This document shows positions 7,630 to 15,601 of a stretch of 31,931 nt of DNA, one piece after another. The first letter of the stretch is position 1; each line of letters begins with the position of its first letter. Below the pieces are notes generated by a model. The model did not search any database, was not told the DNA's origin, and saw only the letters and a list, made by a program, of their open reading frames with translations. Both the position numbers and the translations under genes were made by a program. Origin of the DNA: Anaerocolumna sp. (GTDB taxonomy: Bacteria; Bacillota; Clostridia; Lachnospirales; Lachnospiraceae); assembly GCA_029256035.1 (NCBI GenBank), contig JAQSYR010000007.1:1-31931 (forward strand). The letters are read 5' to 3'.

Positions 7630-7836
7630 TTACCCCAACAATTTTCTCTCTGATTCGTATTTACCATTTAAATACTCATCAATAATAACTTTGTCATATA
7701 GGCATCTTCTTCCGATTCTTACAACTGCATTAATACTCTCACAGAATTCCATGGTTTTATTTCTACCCAAGCTTAAATATAAACAAGCCTCTGAGATTTC
7801 CATCAATCGTCTTATAGATACGTTTTCATTCTTCAT
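7630..7836 (-). CDS. Small excisionase-type helix-turn-helix DNA-binding protein
   Basis: A 68-residue protein. SIRRLMEISEACLYLSLGRNKTMEFC is a helix-turn-helix, followed by VVRIGRRCLYDKVIIDEYLNG, the standard wing and C-terminal helix of helix_turn_17/excisionase proteins. I chose the ATG at 7836 because AAGGAAGAG lies just upstream; an in-frame ATG at 7860 has a weaker context. It may be a second Xis-type or regulatory factor of the island. It is separated from the reverse transcriptase by about 265 bp with no clear gene. Confidence 0.7.
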   Translation of the reverse strand: MKNENVSIRRLMEISEACLYLSLGRNKTMEFCESINAVVRIGRRCLYDKVIIDEYLNGKYESERKLLG

Positions 7837-7952
7837 ATCCACTCTTCCTTTCTCATTCAAACTTTGATATACTATTTTTATTTATAGTTTACTGGAGTTT
7901 GTCCGGTTACTTGATAAATCCTATTTTAGCTAAATCACTAAGCAAAGTCATA

Positions 7953-7989
7953 GGATAAATAAGCGGCATATTTAGTTCCTTATTTATCC
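7953..7989 (+). promoter_or_regulatory. Perfect 11-bp hairpin in the leader of the DUF6076 gene
   Basis: GGATAAATAAG (7953-7963) pairs perfectly with CTTATTTATCC (7979-7989). The stem ends 4 nt before the GGGAGG ribosome binding site of the next gene. It is followed by GGGAGG rather than a U-run, so a translational control or protein-binding hairpin fits better than a terminator. Confidence 0.5.
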
Positions 7990-8002
7990 CCTGGGAGGCC
8001 AC

Positions 8003-9112
8003 ATGAATTATTCAGATAAAGAACATGGAATAAAATTATATGTTGAAGATGGCAAGTATCTCATCTTTACTATGGAACCATGGAGGCATACTCCATATGT
8101 AGAAAATGAAATTAAGGAACCCATTTATATAGGTTCCTTCTTAATGAAAATTTCTAATATATCATATGATTTACTTGCTATATATAACAACGAATTTACT
8201 TTTGCTTTACAAGACCTATATCATTGTAATGCTCCAGAAATGGAATATAAGGATAGTGATTCTCTAGAAATCAAGAAAGTAAAGCAGCTCTACAAGAAAA
8301 TGGATGATGATATTCCCACTAATATTAATGACGAAATTGATGATTTACTAGAAAACTATAAGTCCAACATACGCTCCAATTTATTTTTATCAAAGTTTCA
8401 TATATCAGAATTTGAACAGGAACTTTTCGCAGAATTACTTGTATATGAAATATATACAAAATTAGCATTACCTACGTTTAATCCAACAGACATAACAACC
8501 TTCCTGCCAGACTTCCTAATAAATCCAAAATCACTGCGAAGCAGCTGTATAAACATATTAAATTATAAATTAGATAAGCCGTTCCCAAACGCAATCCAAT
8601 TAATTGAAAATAGTTGTCCTCAAGTATCCTTTAATATACTTGAGGACAACATATTCTCCACATATCACATACATACCTTGAGCGAATTATTTGCTTTGGA
8701 TTCTTTTTTATATATCAATTCAGATTTAACTATATGCTTATGCTACAACTGCGGTAAGTATTTTTTTAAGCAAAAACGTAGTACAGAAACTCTTTGTAAT
8801 TATATATATAGAAATAATATGACCTGTAATGAATTAGGAAAAGCAAAATCCCTTAAAAAGGATGCTTTCACAAAAGCGGTTTCAATTGCACGAAAAAATG
8901 AAAATGATTACTTTAATCACCACATACAAGAAGTACCTTCATCAGATTATTATAATGGCAATAGCAGTTACGATAGATGGAGCAATGACTTGTCCCAAAT
9001 AGCAACTAACTGTCGTATCAATGAAGATATTGATGCTCTAAATACGTGGATAAGTGATACAAGTTTCAGAAAAATTGGATTAACTTACCCTCAGAAAGAA
9101 ATGAATAGCTAA
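8003..9112 (+). CDS. DUF6076-type protein with a C-terminal zinc-binding motif
   Basis: A 369-residue soluble protein with a strong GGGAGG site. The N-terminal two thirds are variable. Near residues 245-275 a conserved segment reads ICLCYNCGKYFFKQ, then TLCNYIYRNNMTC, a Cys-x2-Cys plus Cys...Cys arrangement that suggests a zinc knuckle. The layout agrees with my recollection of DUF6076, a family frequent in Lachnospiraceae mobile elements and of unknown function. It is the only plus-strand gene in the left part of the island and converges with the XRE regulator (19-bp gap), so it is transcribed separately. Its mRNA carries a strong internal hairpin at 8613-8650. Confidence 0.6.
   Translation: MNYSDKEHGIKLYVEDGKYLIFTMEPWRHTPYVENEIKEPIYIGSFLMKISNISYDLLAIYNNEFTFALQDLYHCNAPEMEYKDSDSLEIKKVKQLYKKMDDDIPTNINDEIDDLLENYKSNIRSNLFLSKFHISEFEQELFAELLVYEIYTKLALPTFNPTDITTFLPDFLINPKSLRSSCINILNYKLDKPFPNAIQLIENSCPQVSFNILEDNIFSTYHIHTLSELFALDSFLYINSDLTICLCYNCGKYFFKQKRSTETLCNYIYRNNMTCNELGKAKSLKKDAFTKAVSIARKNENDYFNHHIQEVPSSDYYNGNSSYDRWSNDLSQIATNCRINEDIDALNTWISDTSFRKIGLTYPQKEMNS
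8613..8650. repeat. Perfect 15-bp inverted repeat inside the DUF6076 coding region
   Basis: GTTGTCCTCAAGTAT (8613-8627) and ATACTTGAGGACAAC (8636-8650) are perfect complements around an 8-nt loop. The stretch is translated in frame. So strong a stem is uncommon within a coding region and could slow ribosomes, bind a protein, or be a recombination relic. Confidence 0.8.
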
Positions 9113-9131
9113 TCTTACTATCCTTCTTATA

Positions 9132-9599
9132 TTAGATTAATATTGCATTTTCTAACGTCTTTTGATTGGAAAGCATTCCTGCATATATCAAATCACTCAT
9201 AGAATATGACTTCCTTTTACCAAAGTATTCCTCAATTAGATATTCCATATCCTCTTGTAATAATATTCCTTTCTTTTTAAGCTGCTGCTTATATCTTAAA
9301 ACCGCTTCATTATAAATGCATTCCACTAGTGGCTGACTGTTTAATATCATCTTTGACATTACTTCATCTGGAATAGCATACGACAATGTTTTATTGTCCT
9401 TCTTATCTTGATATACATCACTTAATGATATCTGCAATAAACCAACAACCTTTTTTAATAAACTACTTGATACTGGATAACCATTCTCTAATCTGCTGAT
9501 GCTCTGATGACTTACATTAATTTGACTTGCAACAAATCGTTGTGACCATCCGTGAGATATTCTTGCGTCTCTTACATTTATTCCAATAACATCAAACAT
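9132..9599 (-). CDS. XRE-family transcriptional regulator
   Basis: A 155-residue protein. Residues 6-60 form a Cro/C1-type helix-turn-helix (INVRDARISHGWSQRFVASQ, SHQSISRLENGYPVSSSLLKKVV). The C-terminal 90 residues are helical with no recognised domain (EEYFGKRKSYSMSDLIYAGMLS) and may serve dimerisation or sensing. AGGAGG precedes the ATG. Two tandem TATGTTACA-type repeats in the promoter region are possible autoregulatory sites. It probably controls island gene expression or excision. Confidence 0.85.
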   Translation of the reverse strand: MFDVIGINVRDARISHGWSQRFVASQINVSHQSISRLENGYPVSSSLLKKVVGLLQISLSDVYQDKKDNKTLSYAIPDEVMSKMILNSQPLVECIYNEAVLRYKQQLKKKGILLQEDMEYLIEEYFGKRKSYSMSDLIYAGMLSNQKTLENAILI

Positions 9600-9645
9600 A
9601 ACAATTACCTCCTGTATTTATTCTAATATAAATATACTGTCTCCC

Positions 9646-9664
9646 TGTAACATAATGTAACATA
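9646..9664 (-). promoter_or_regulatory. Tandem 9-bp repeats upstream of the XRE regulator
   Basis: TGTAACATA occurs twice, at 9646-9654 and 9656-9664, with a 10-bp period, about one helical turn. The minus-strand reading is TATGTTACA. It overlaps a possible -35 region (TTACAT, then 18 bp, then TATATT). A plausible operator, not shown to bind anything. Confidence 0.4.
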
Positions 9665-9854
9665 AGTGGCTAATTATTCTAATTTCTTAAAAGCATGCTA
9701 CACTTTTAATCTAATACTTACTGATACGAATCTATAAAATCTGTATCATTTTGTTACAACATCAAGCCGATACAACGCCTACAGTCCAATAAAAGCAGGT
9801 ACTACTCCAGCCTAGAGTGTATCTGTAATACCTATACACATGTCTATTTTTATT

Positions 9855-10325
9855 TTAAAATAATCCTTTTTCTTTTAATGAACAAAAAGTTTCTCCACCA
9901 ATAATAACGTGGTCAAGTAGATTAATACCTATTAAATCTCCTGCTTCCTTTATTCTTTTTGTAATTCTTATATCCTCTATACTAGGTTCAGAAGAAAAGC
10001 TAGGATGATTATGTGTAATAATTACTGAGGTTGCCCCTGATAAGATTGCTCTGATAAAGATTTCTCTTGGTGATACTAGCGAAGCATTTACAGTTCCATG
10101 ACTTATTTCAAAGAATCCTAAAGGTCTGCATTTCGTATTTAATGCAATCATAAATAAAAATTCTTCTGCCCGCTTGTGCATCCCGAATACGCTTGTCATA
10201 ATCTTATGCACTTTATCTGGTGAGGACAAATCACCTTCCAAGTCATAGGCAACCACCTTTTCTTTTATCAGTTTGTTATGCATTGTTTTTTCATCTAGTA
10301 CTGTAATATATAAATATGATTTCAT
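9855..10325 (-). CDS. RadC-like JAB/MPN-domain protein
   Basis: A 156-residue protein with the complete RadC JAMM metal motif: a conserved Glu in FFEISHGT (about residue 73), then THNHPSFSSEPSIED (His-x-His...Asp) near residues 103-118, and the LLDHVIIG strand. RadC-like proteins are common on plasmids, phages and integrative elements. Their biochemical role is unresolved and the older DNA-repair label is doubtful. It lacks the N-terminal helix-hairpin-helix region of long RadC, as usual for the mobile-element form. AGAGGAAA precedes the ATG. It lies about 100 bp downstream of the recombination-type gene, separated by a terminator-like hairpin. Confidence 0.85.
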   Translation of the reverse strand: MKSYLYITVLDEKTMHNKLIKEKVVAYDLEGDLSSPDKVHKIMTSVFGMHKRAEEFLFMIALNTKCRPLGFFEISHGTVNASLVSPREIFIRAILSGATSVIITHNHPSFSSEPSIEDIRITKRIKEAGDLIGINLLDHVIIGGETFCSLKEKGLF

Positions 10326-10388
10326 TTGTATTTCCTCTTTCTATGAATTAAAGATATTAATTAAATCTTAAAATTACTGTTATTAATA

Positions 10389-10413
10389 AGGGAGTAGCAA
10401 TTCGCTACCCCCT
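10389..10413 (-). terminator. Hairpin after the recombination-type gene
   Basis: On the minus strand AGGGGGTAGC, loop GAATT, GCTACTCCCT forms a 10-bp stem with one mismatch, 11 bp beyond the stop codon at 10425. The 3' flank TATTAATAA is A/T-rich but not a pure U-run, so termination may be partial. Confidence 0.5.
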
Positions 10414-10424
10414 ATTACAACCTA

Positions 10425-11351
10425 TCACCTTATGTTTTTAAGTTTTCCAATCAATATGGATGCTTGTTGAGACGTCAATTTCTTATAGTCATCAATATCA
10501 AATAGATTTATTACTATCTTTGTTATCATAGGCTCTACAATATTTTCAGATTCAAATAATGATTCTAGATATTCAATCTGCCTGCTGCTAGCCGGTCTAC
10601 TCTCTGTAGTTTTTGATTCTTTATTGTTTTGTAACATATCCGGATTTTTACCATAATTAACTCTATGTTGAACTTGGTTCTGATTAGCCGTTTGCTTTAC
10701 TTTACTATTCTGTACTACATCATTACTGTCAAGATTCATATCCTCAATATCCTGTGTGAATCGGCTACTTAAATTACCAACCTGCAACGCAGCATCAACA
10801 AGAGCACGTTTCTTAGCCATCTTCAAAACTACATTCTGTACTGAGAATCCATTGGATTTAGCATATTTTGATTCTCTTGAATTTGTGATACCAATCCCTT
10901 CTCCTTTTACTACGCCATCATAGTCAATCAGCCATACCTTGCATTCATAACTAAAGAAACCAGTTTGATAATCTTCAACTCGATTTACAACATCAACCCT
11001 TGCAATTAACCTTAGATAATTCAGTATCTTTTCAGCTCCTGCTTTAAGTAACGTCGGTTTTTTACAATTCGGAATAATACCGTAATCAACACCTATTATT
11101 AATACTGTATCTATAAAACGATTCATTTCATCATCAAACTGCTTAGCTCCTTCTACCGATAATGCTCTTGTCCCTACACCTGTCATTGACTTTGTAATAG
11201 GCTTAAATTCGACGATTTCAGCATCGAACATAAGATTCTTAGGAATGCTTTGTTCAAATGCATCTATCTGCTCTCTACGACCTTCTGGCACTGTATACTC
11301 TTCATCAATCTTACCTTGTAATAAGTTTTTTAATTTCAATAAATTATACAT
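10425..11351 (-). CDS. Predicted phage-type recombination (ssDNA-annealing-like) protein
   Basis: A 308-residue protein. The core (residues about 65-205) contains KPTLLKAGAEKILNYLRL, YECKVWLIDYDGVVKGEGIG, NSRESKYAKSNGFSVQNVVLKMAKKRALVDAAL and a LSSRFTQDIED ending. This set is seen in Sak/Rad52- or ERF-like annealing proteins of clostridial phages and elements, matched from memory. A low-complexity Asn/Gln/Lys linker (about 215-255) leads to a small C-terminal domain (SRQIEYLESLFES...LTSQQASILIGKLK). The start has GGAGG and overlaps the ArdC stop by one base, so the two are co-transcribed. The annealing role is an inference from motif pattern and neighbourhood. Confidence 0.5.
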   Translation of the reverse strand: MYNLLKLKNLLQGKIDEEYTVPEGRREQIDAFEQSIPKNLMFDAEIVEFKPITKSMTGVGTRALSVEGAKQFDDEMNRFIDTVLIIGVDYGIIPNCKKPTLLKAGAEKILNYLRLIARVDVVNRVEDYQTGFFSYECKVWLIDYDGVVKGEGIGITNSRESKYAKSNGFSVQNVVLKMAKKRALVDAALQVGNLSSRFTQDIEDMNLDSNDVVQNSKVKQTANQNQVQHRVNYGKNPDMLQNNKESKTTESRPASSRQIEYLESLFESENIVEPMITKIVINLFDIDDYKKLTSQQASILIGKLKNIR

Positions 11352-12241
11352 TATGCATCCTCCATTTCATTAAAAAAAGGATAGGAACATTGTTCCGACC
11401 CTACTATCTCATTAATAATCTGATATGATATTTTCTGAACCGTATCTGCTATGTCTTTTAATTCCTTACTATCTTTGAGCCAACTTTTAATATAACTCAC
11501 GCTATATCGACTAGTATCCAATCCCAGTCTAAGAGAAACAACATAGGCTGTTGATTCTGCAATTAACTCACGAATATTACGATTTATGGTTTTCTCTGGA
11601 TTCTTTTGAAAATCAATAGCATGGGCAAATTCATGCAAAAGAGTCTTGATTTTTTGCAGATACTCTAAATCACTTCTTACACAGATAACCTGAGTTTCCA
11701 AGTTATATGACCCTTTAGAAGCTATTTTATCTACTTCCCTTACTTCATAATAACTAGATACAACCTTTAATACCTTCTCATATATTTTCTTCTCTGATTC
11801 AATATCATCACTTGAGAGACCTTTTATTAATATAGGCAAGTGTTCCTCGCTTCCGTCTGTATCAGCAAAGTCATAAACGTAAGCAACTCGGAATCCAGTT
11901 AATACTTTTTGTATTACTTTTTCAGCTTCTGCATCATGATATTCTTTTTTATCGGTAGGTTCCTTTATGCTTACTTTTGTTTTCATACATGGTGCCAGTA
12001 TCTGAATTCCTTTAGAGCCTTTCTTCACGAAACGACCCAATGTATTCCAACTTTTATATCCTTTCACATACCTTGCCTCTGGATTCTGTACCCAGATTAA
12101 CATTGCATTTTGTGAGGAATAGTTGTAAAATTGAGATTGAAATGATAAATAACTAAGCCAGTCCTTATCCATGTTAATGCTACTGACCATAGCCTCAATG
12201 GATTCAAGGGCTGCTTTTATTTTGTCTTGATTCTTATTCAT
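11351..12241 (-). CDS. ardC: ArdC-like anti-restriction / zincin protein
   Basis: A 296-residue protein. Residues 1-85 form the ArdC N-terminal ssDNA-binding domain (NYSSQNAMLIWVQNPEA, VKGYKSWNTLGRFVKKGSKGI). The C-terminal half is a metallopeptidase-like domain with HEFAH (about residue 205, HExxH zinc motif) and a downstream ELIAESTAYVVSLRLGL, whose Glu would be the third ligand. ArdC proteins protect incoming plasmid or element DNA, so this fits a transmissible island. I chose ATG at 12241 because GGAGG sits 9 nt upstream; the earlier ATG at 12262 would place that site inside the gene. It overlaps the DUF3848 gene by 8 bp, indicating translational coupling. Confidence 0.85.
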   Translation of the reverse strand: MNKNQDKIKAALESIEAMVSSINMDKDWLSYLSFQSQFYNYSSQNAMLIWVQNPEARYVKGYKSWNTLGRFVKKGSKGIQILAPCMKTKVSIKEPTDKKEYHDAEAEKVIQKVLTGFRVAYVYDFADTDGSEEHLPILIKGLSSDDIESEKKIYEKVLKVVSSYYEVREVDKIASKGSYNLETQVICVRSDLEYLQKIKTLLHEFAHAIDFQKNPEKTINRNIRELIAESTAYVVSLRLGLDTSRYSVSYIKSWLKDSKELKDIADTVQKISYQIINEIVGSEQCSYPFFNEMEDA

Positions 12242-12554
12242 GGCTTTGTACCTCCATGTCATAGTTCACTTCATCCAAAATAATGTCTGCTAGCTCATCC
12301 GTAAATCTACAATCACATTTCATCCATAATTGGTATAGATATTCTAGGGTGTTATCTTTATTGTATAAGAAATTCCATTTTCCCTTTAAAAATCGCTTTT
12401 CATCCATACTACTGATTGCAGAATATATTTCTTCCTTCCATACAAATTCATACGCATGATTTAATAATTGCTCTGCACTAATTATTACTGAGAGTAGATA
12501 TAACCTGTAATCCTTTAGCTCCTTATCTAGCTTTCTTAATACAATCTTTTTCAT
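12234..12554 (-). CDS. DUF3848 protein
   Basis: A 106-residue protein. The segment SAEQLLNHAYEFVWKEEIYSAI is the DUF3848 signature, followed by an acidic tail (ELADIILDEVNYDMEV). The family is common in Firmicutes integrative elements next to ArdC-like genes; its function is unknown. I chose ATG at 12554 because of GGAGGAAA 5 nt upstream; an earlier ATG at 12575 has none. It overlaps both neighbours, so the operon is tightly packed. Confidence 0.7.
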   Translation of the reverse strand: MKKIVLRKLDKELKDYRLYLLSVIISAEQLLNHAYEFVWKEEIYSAISSMDEKRFLKGKWNFLYNKDNTLEYLYQLWMKCDCRFTDELADIILDEVNYDMEVQSHE

Positions 12555-12771
12555 TTGTATTTCCTCCGTTTCCATATAATTTGCAAGACTCTATATAACA
12601 TTCATCATAGATTTCTGCATCACACCATTCACAATATTCATAATCACATTCTCCACATATATAGCTATTTACTATCAATGGCATGCATGTATTGAGATAC
12701 AAGCTGCATCTATTACATGGACTTGGCATCACAGGAGTTATGTGTATTCCCTGCAACAAACACTGTTTCAT
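12523..12771 (-). CDS. Small Cys-rich protein, possible zinc-binding
   Basis: An 82-residue protein with eleven Cys, including CNRCSLYLNTC, ICGECDYEYCEWC and DECYIESC. The paired Cys-x2-Cys spacing suggests one or two zinc knuckles. I do not recognise the family. I chose ATG at 12771 (AGGTGATG just upstream) rather than ATG at 12831. It overlaps the DUF3848 gene by 32 bp on the same strand, so it heads the ArdC operon, downstream of a terminator. Confidence 0.6.
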   Translation of the reverse strand: MKQCLLQGIHITPVMPSPCNRCSLYLNTCMPLIVNSYICGECDYEYCEWCDAEIYDECYIESCKLYGNGGNTNEKDCIKKAR

Positions 12772-12798
12772 TTCATCACCTACCTTTCTAAATTGAGC

Positions 12799-12836
12799 AA
12801 AAAAATAAGACTTATGAGTAATCAAACCCATAAGCC
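12799..12836 (-). terminator. Intrinsic terminator after the DUF5688 gene
   Basis: On the minus strand GGCTTATG...CATAAGTC forms an 8-bp stem (one G-U) followed by TTATTTTTTT. It lies between the DUF5688 stop (12875) and the Cys-rich gene start (12771). Confidence 0.7.
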
Positions 12837-12874
12837 TTAATCGTTCTGCGATTCCATACTATCTACCTCTTAAT

Positions 12875-13831
12875 CTATACTAATATGATAGAATCATTAT
12901 CTCTGTTATAAAGATAAACACTATCACTTAACACCTCTTCGGGTGCTACCTGCGATGAGTTAACATCCACAACCATATTTTTGATATCATCTGCATCCAT
13001 TGAGCCGTTATCTGGAACCATAATAATCTCATGAATACTGCTTGGAATAATGAATAAATCTTTACCTATCTTCCTAGCAAAATCACGGATTAAGCCGTCA
13101 TATAACATAACTGTTGCTCCATTGATTCCATTACTGTTTCTGGCAATATACATTGTAGGCTCACTGTTATCGCCTATCATTTCTTTATAGAATGTATCAA
13201 AATCTGTATCCGAAAGCATATCAGAACCCATATCACTACGGAATATCTCCTTTATTACTTCATTCATGCTCTGTATTTTTGCAGGTAATAGCTTTTCTGT
13301 GTTTTCCTTAGCTATCTTATATAAGGTATCAACATCAACTTTCCAATAATCAATCAAGTTATTTTTAACCGTAATGGATGCTGTTCCTTCTGCATCTGCT
13401 GAAACCATAATATTGAATATGACTGTTAAATCACAGAATGAAACAAATGGTATATCCCTTAAGAAATCATTGTTTCTTTTTCTATTTACCAGTTTGAATA
13501 CGATATGGTTTTTTACCTTATTGAAATCCGTTATGTCAGTAATATTAACCTGCATATTTGGTTTCTTGCTCTGCTCATATATATGAGAAATTTCCTTTAA
13601 GATGCTATCCATTGTCCTTCCATATCTATATTCATCAAAATATTTATTTAGATAAATAGTTGGTGCAATTGATGTCCCCACTTCTAAGATGCAAAGACCG
13701 TACAATAACGTATCATTGTTCTTAACAATCTTATTTACCTTAATACGATATTCCTCACAATAAAATGCCTCCAATGATAATACAATAGTTCCGTTAAAAT
13801 CTTCCTGAGTTGTTAATGTGTTTGTTTTCAT
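12875..13831 (-). CDS. DUF5688 family protein
   Basis: A 318-residue protein resembling DUF5688, a Lachnospiraceae family of unknown function. Conserved phrases include GTSIAPTIYLNKYFDEY, VKNHIVFKLVNRKRNN, DIPFVSFCDLTVIFNI, ASITVKNNLIDYWKVD and DLFIIPSSIHEIIMVPD. ATG at 13831 has AAAGGAGA upstream. An in-frame ATG at 13900 has an equally good AAAGGAGA site and would add 23 Asn/Lys-rich residues. The two start regions are near-duplicates (TTTTAAAGGAGA followed by TTATGAAA). The downstream one fits the family better. Confidence 0.65.
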   Translation of the reverse strand: MKTNTLTTQEDFNGTIVLSLEAFYCEEYRIKVNKIVKNNDTLLYGLCILEVGTSIAPTIYLNKYFDEYRYGRTMDSILKEISHIYEQSKKPNMQVNITDITDFNKVKNHIVFKLVNRKRNNDFLRDIPFVSFCDLTVIFNIMVSADAEGTASITVKNNLIDYWKVDVDTLYKIAKENTEKLLPAKIQSMNEVIKEIFRSDMGSDMLSDTDFDTFYKEMIGDNSEPTMYIARNSNGINGATVMLYDGLIRDFARKIGKDLFIIPSSIHEIIMVPDNGSMDADDIKNMVVDVNSSQVAPEEVLSDSVYLYNRDNDSIILV

Positions 13832-13943
13832 AATAATCTCTCCTTTAAAATTGTTGTTTTGGTTGTTAATTTCATTGTTCTTTCTTGATTCATCTTTCAT
13901 AATGGATTCTCCTTTAAAATATTTCGTACTATTAGGTTTATAA

Positions 13944-14015
13944 CTACTTCCCTTTATTGATTTTCTTACTTAGATAGGCAAATACAAATATTAGCTGTAT
14001 CAATACTATGTCCAT
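13944..14015 (-). CDS. 23-residue hydrophobic small peptide
   Basis: A strong AAAGGAGG site 6 nt before ATG leads a 23-codon frame: MDIVLIQLIFVFAYLSKK, then INKGK and a stop. Residues 3-15 could span a membrane and the C-terminus is basic, the layout of small membrane peptides and some type I toxins. No antisense antitoxin RNA was identified. Its size makes coding status uncertain, but the site and hydrophobic pattern are clear. Confidence 0.45.
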   Translation of the reverse strand: MDIVLIQLIFVFAYLSKKINKGK

Positions 14016-14309
14016 GGTAATCCTCCTTTCAGCCTGGTTTTCAAGTTATAATTTCAGCATAAGTATAGCTTTTAAAAATACTATGGGCATCACCTCCTTA
14101 AACCTGAGCATAAAAAATAAGCCTTTTAACGACTTGCTTAGGTCGTGTAGATTACTGTTATAAATATCTTCATAAAGAGGGGTGGGGTTCCGAACTATGA
14201 TTTAAATTCATCATTAAGTACCTAGATGCCTCCAAAAAATTTATATATAATTTTTCCTATATAAAACTATGCAGCATACTGTCTTTATCTGGTAGCACTA
14301 CAGGAATTC
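14016..14309. other. Gene-poor stretch between the DUF5688/small-peptide genes and the SLATT gene
   Basis: No gene longer than a leader peptide is supported. On the minus strand a TAAGGAGGTG site at 14091-14100 abuts a 14-codon frame (14046-14090, MPIVFLKAILMLKL), probably too close for efficient initiation. A 5-bp stem (GCTTA 14136-14140 with TAAGC 14118-14122) followed by TTTTTTA may be a weak terminator of the HNH-SLATT transcript. The rest, 14150-14309, holds nothing I can name. Confidence 0.4.
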
Positions 14310-14918
14310 TTAAAACTCACAAATATACTCAATAATATTAAATAAATAGCCAAAAGTCCAGGGAAGAATTAATGATGCCAATACTATTATCATACATCCA
14401 AAGTTATAAAGATAATAGCATGAACGAATTTTAATTTTTTTCATAGTTGATAATTCTGATAATTTTTTAGTATTAGATGTACATAAATATTTATTATAAT
14501 CATGTCGGCTATGATTTTCGCAATGATTCAAAATTTCAGTATACTGCTTTTCAATTTTTATGACATTTTCTTCAAAATCTTTATTTAAATTATTTAAATG
14601 ATTTAGTTCGAATTCAAGTTCACTTAATTTGATATAACAATTTTTAAATGCTATTTCCATACTTTTAAAATCTAATGAAGATGTAATAATCGAAATAGTA
14701 AAGATTAAAACAGAAAACCCCAAAATATATATAGCTGTTTTTTCACTATCTTTTCCATATGTAATAATGACCATCAACAACGAAAATAACGAATAATAAA
14801 CATTAATTAATTGAACATATTTTCCAATAATTTTATATCGTTCAGACGAATTAATTCTAATTTTTCTCGTATCATATATTCTATCTTTAATAACATCTAT
14901 ATTGCTTTTTATCTCCAT
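14310..14918 (-). CDS. SLATT-like membrane protein, putative defence effector
   Basis: A 202-residue protein. Two adjacent membrane segments (about residues 34-54, LINVYYSLFSLLMVIITYG, and 60-81, TAIYILGFSVLIFTISIITSS) are followed by a long helical cytoplasmic part (about 85-165, ELEFELNHLNNLNKDFEENV). A third hydrophobic segment near the C-terminus reads FGCMIIVLASLILPWTFGYLF. The order matches SLATT domains, 2TM proteins proposed to form pores or disrupt membranes on sensing infection. Some SLATT families are known to sit next to reverse transcriptases. AAGGAG precedes the ATG. The gene overlaps the HNH gene upstream by 32 bp, so the two are an operon, divergent from the RT at 15724. Confidence 0.7.
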   Translation of the reverse strand: MEIKSNIDVIKDRIYDTRKIRINSSERYKIIGKYVQLINVYYSLFSLLMVIITYGKDSEKTAIYILGFSVLIFTISIITSSLDFKSMEIAFKNCYIKLSELEFELNHLNNLNKDFEENVIKIEKQYTEILNHCENHSRHDYNKYLCTSNTKKLSELSTMKKIKIRSCYYLYNFGCMIIVLASLILPWTFGYLFNIIEYICEF

Positions 14919-15528
14919 GTAATTCGCTCCTTAGTTTTCTTAACTTATCAACAACTATTTTCCCAATCACTTTAATCTCTTCTTCGTCATGAAAATCGCT
15001 CTTTAAACTATTACAAAACCAACAAGCTTTTTTGATATTATTAATTTCATAAGCACCATCATTGTTTACTCTATCTATTGTCATATCATTAATTTTTGCT
15101 TGATTTTCAAGTTTAAAGAAACGCTTGTATCTATTTATCTCCCAAATAGCGCCCTCATAATTAATAACAAAATCTCTTAATTTAATATATTCTTCAATTG
15201 ATATCCCACAATAAGAACAGATATCTGGTGAATTAACCCACCAATTATAAAGTTCATCTTCTGATAATTTAAATTCAATATTACGTTCCTGCGCACTCTT
15301 TGACATATTTAATATAGCACCTTTGCCATATTTAAAGTAGCCAGTACTATATTGCTTTTGATATGCTCTTTTTACATTTTGTTTACCTTTTTCCGTTCCA
15401 TTATATTCTTTAGAAGCTTCATAATTACACTTCTTGCAGTATGAATGAAGTCCATCTTTATTTCTATTATTTTTATGGAATTCTGATTCTTCCTTCAACT
15501 CTTTACACTTTGCACATTGCTTCAACAA
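14887..15528 (-). CDS. HNH-type endonuclease with N-terminal zinc ribbon
   Basis: A 213-residue protein. An N-terminal Cys4 zinc ribbon (CAKC near residue 5, CKKC near 31) is followed by CSYCG and the nuclease-like core TIDRVNNDGAYEINNIKKACWFCNSLKSD. This is the (I/L)DR(I/V)(D/N)N...GY...N...C..CN form of HNH proteins common in phages and islands, with Asp-Arg where classical HNH has Asp-His. A TTG start at 15528 (or 15525) follows AGAGGTGA; no ATG fits. It overlaps the SLATT gene and is divergent from the RT. It could be the nuclease arm of the same system or an unrelated hitchhiker. Confidence 0.75.
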   Translation of the reverse strand: MLKQCAKCKELKEESEFHKNNRNKDGLHSYCKKCNYEASKEYNGTEKGKQNVKRAYQKQYSTGYFKYGKGAILNMSKSAQERNIEFKLSEDELYNWWVNSPDICSYCGISIEEYIKLRDFVINYEGAIWEINRYKRFFKLENQAKINDMTIDRVNNDGAYEINNIKKACWFCNSLKSDFHDEEEIKVIGKIVVDKLRKLRSELHGDKKQYRCY

Positions 15529-15566
15529 ATTATCACCTCTTTCTAATTAATATACCATAAATTGGG

Positions 15567-15595
15567 TTGAAAACATATACCAAATAGTGTAAAAT
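15567..15595 (+). promoter_or_regulatory. Promoter of the leader RNA and reverse transcriptase
   Basis: TTGAAA (15567-15572) and TAAAAT (15590-15595) are 17 bp apart. Transcription would start near 15602, which is exactly where the stem-forming TAAGGGGAAG begins, 122 bp before the RT start codon. Confidence 0.7.
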
Positions 15596-15601
15596 TATTA
15601 A

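Noticed and set aside
10425..11351. RecT/Bet-type recombinase
   Set aside because: Motifs do not match RecT; only a loose similarity to Sak/ERF-like annealing proteins, so the call was kept general.
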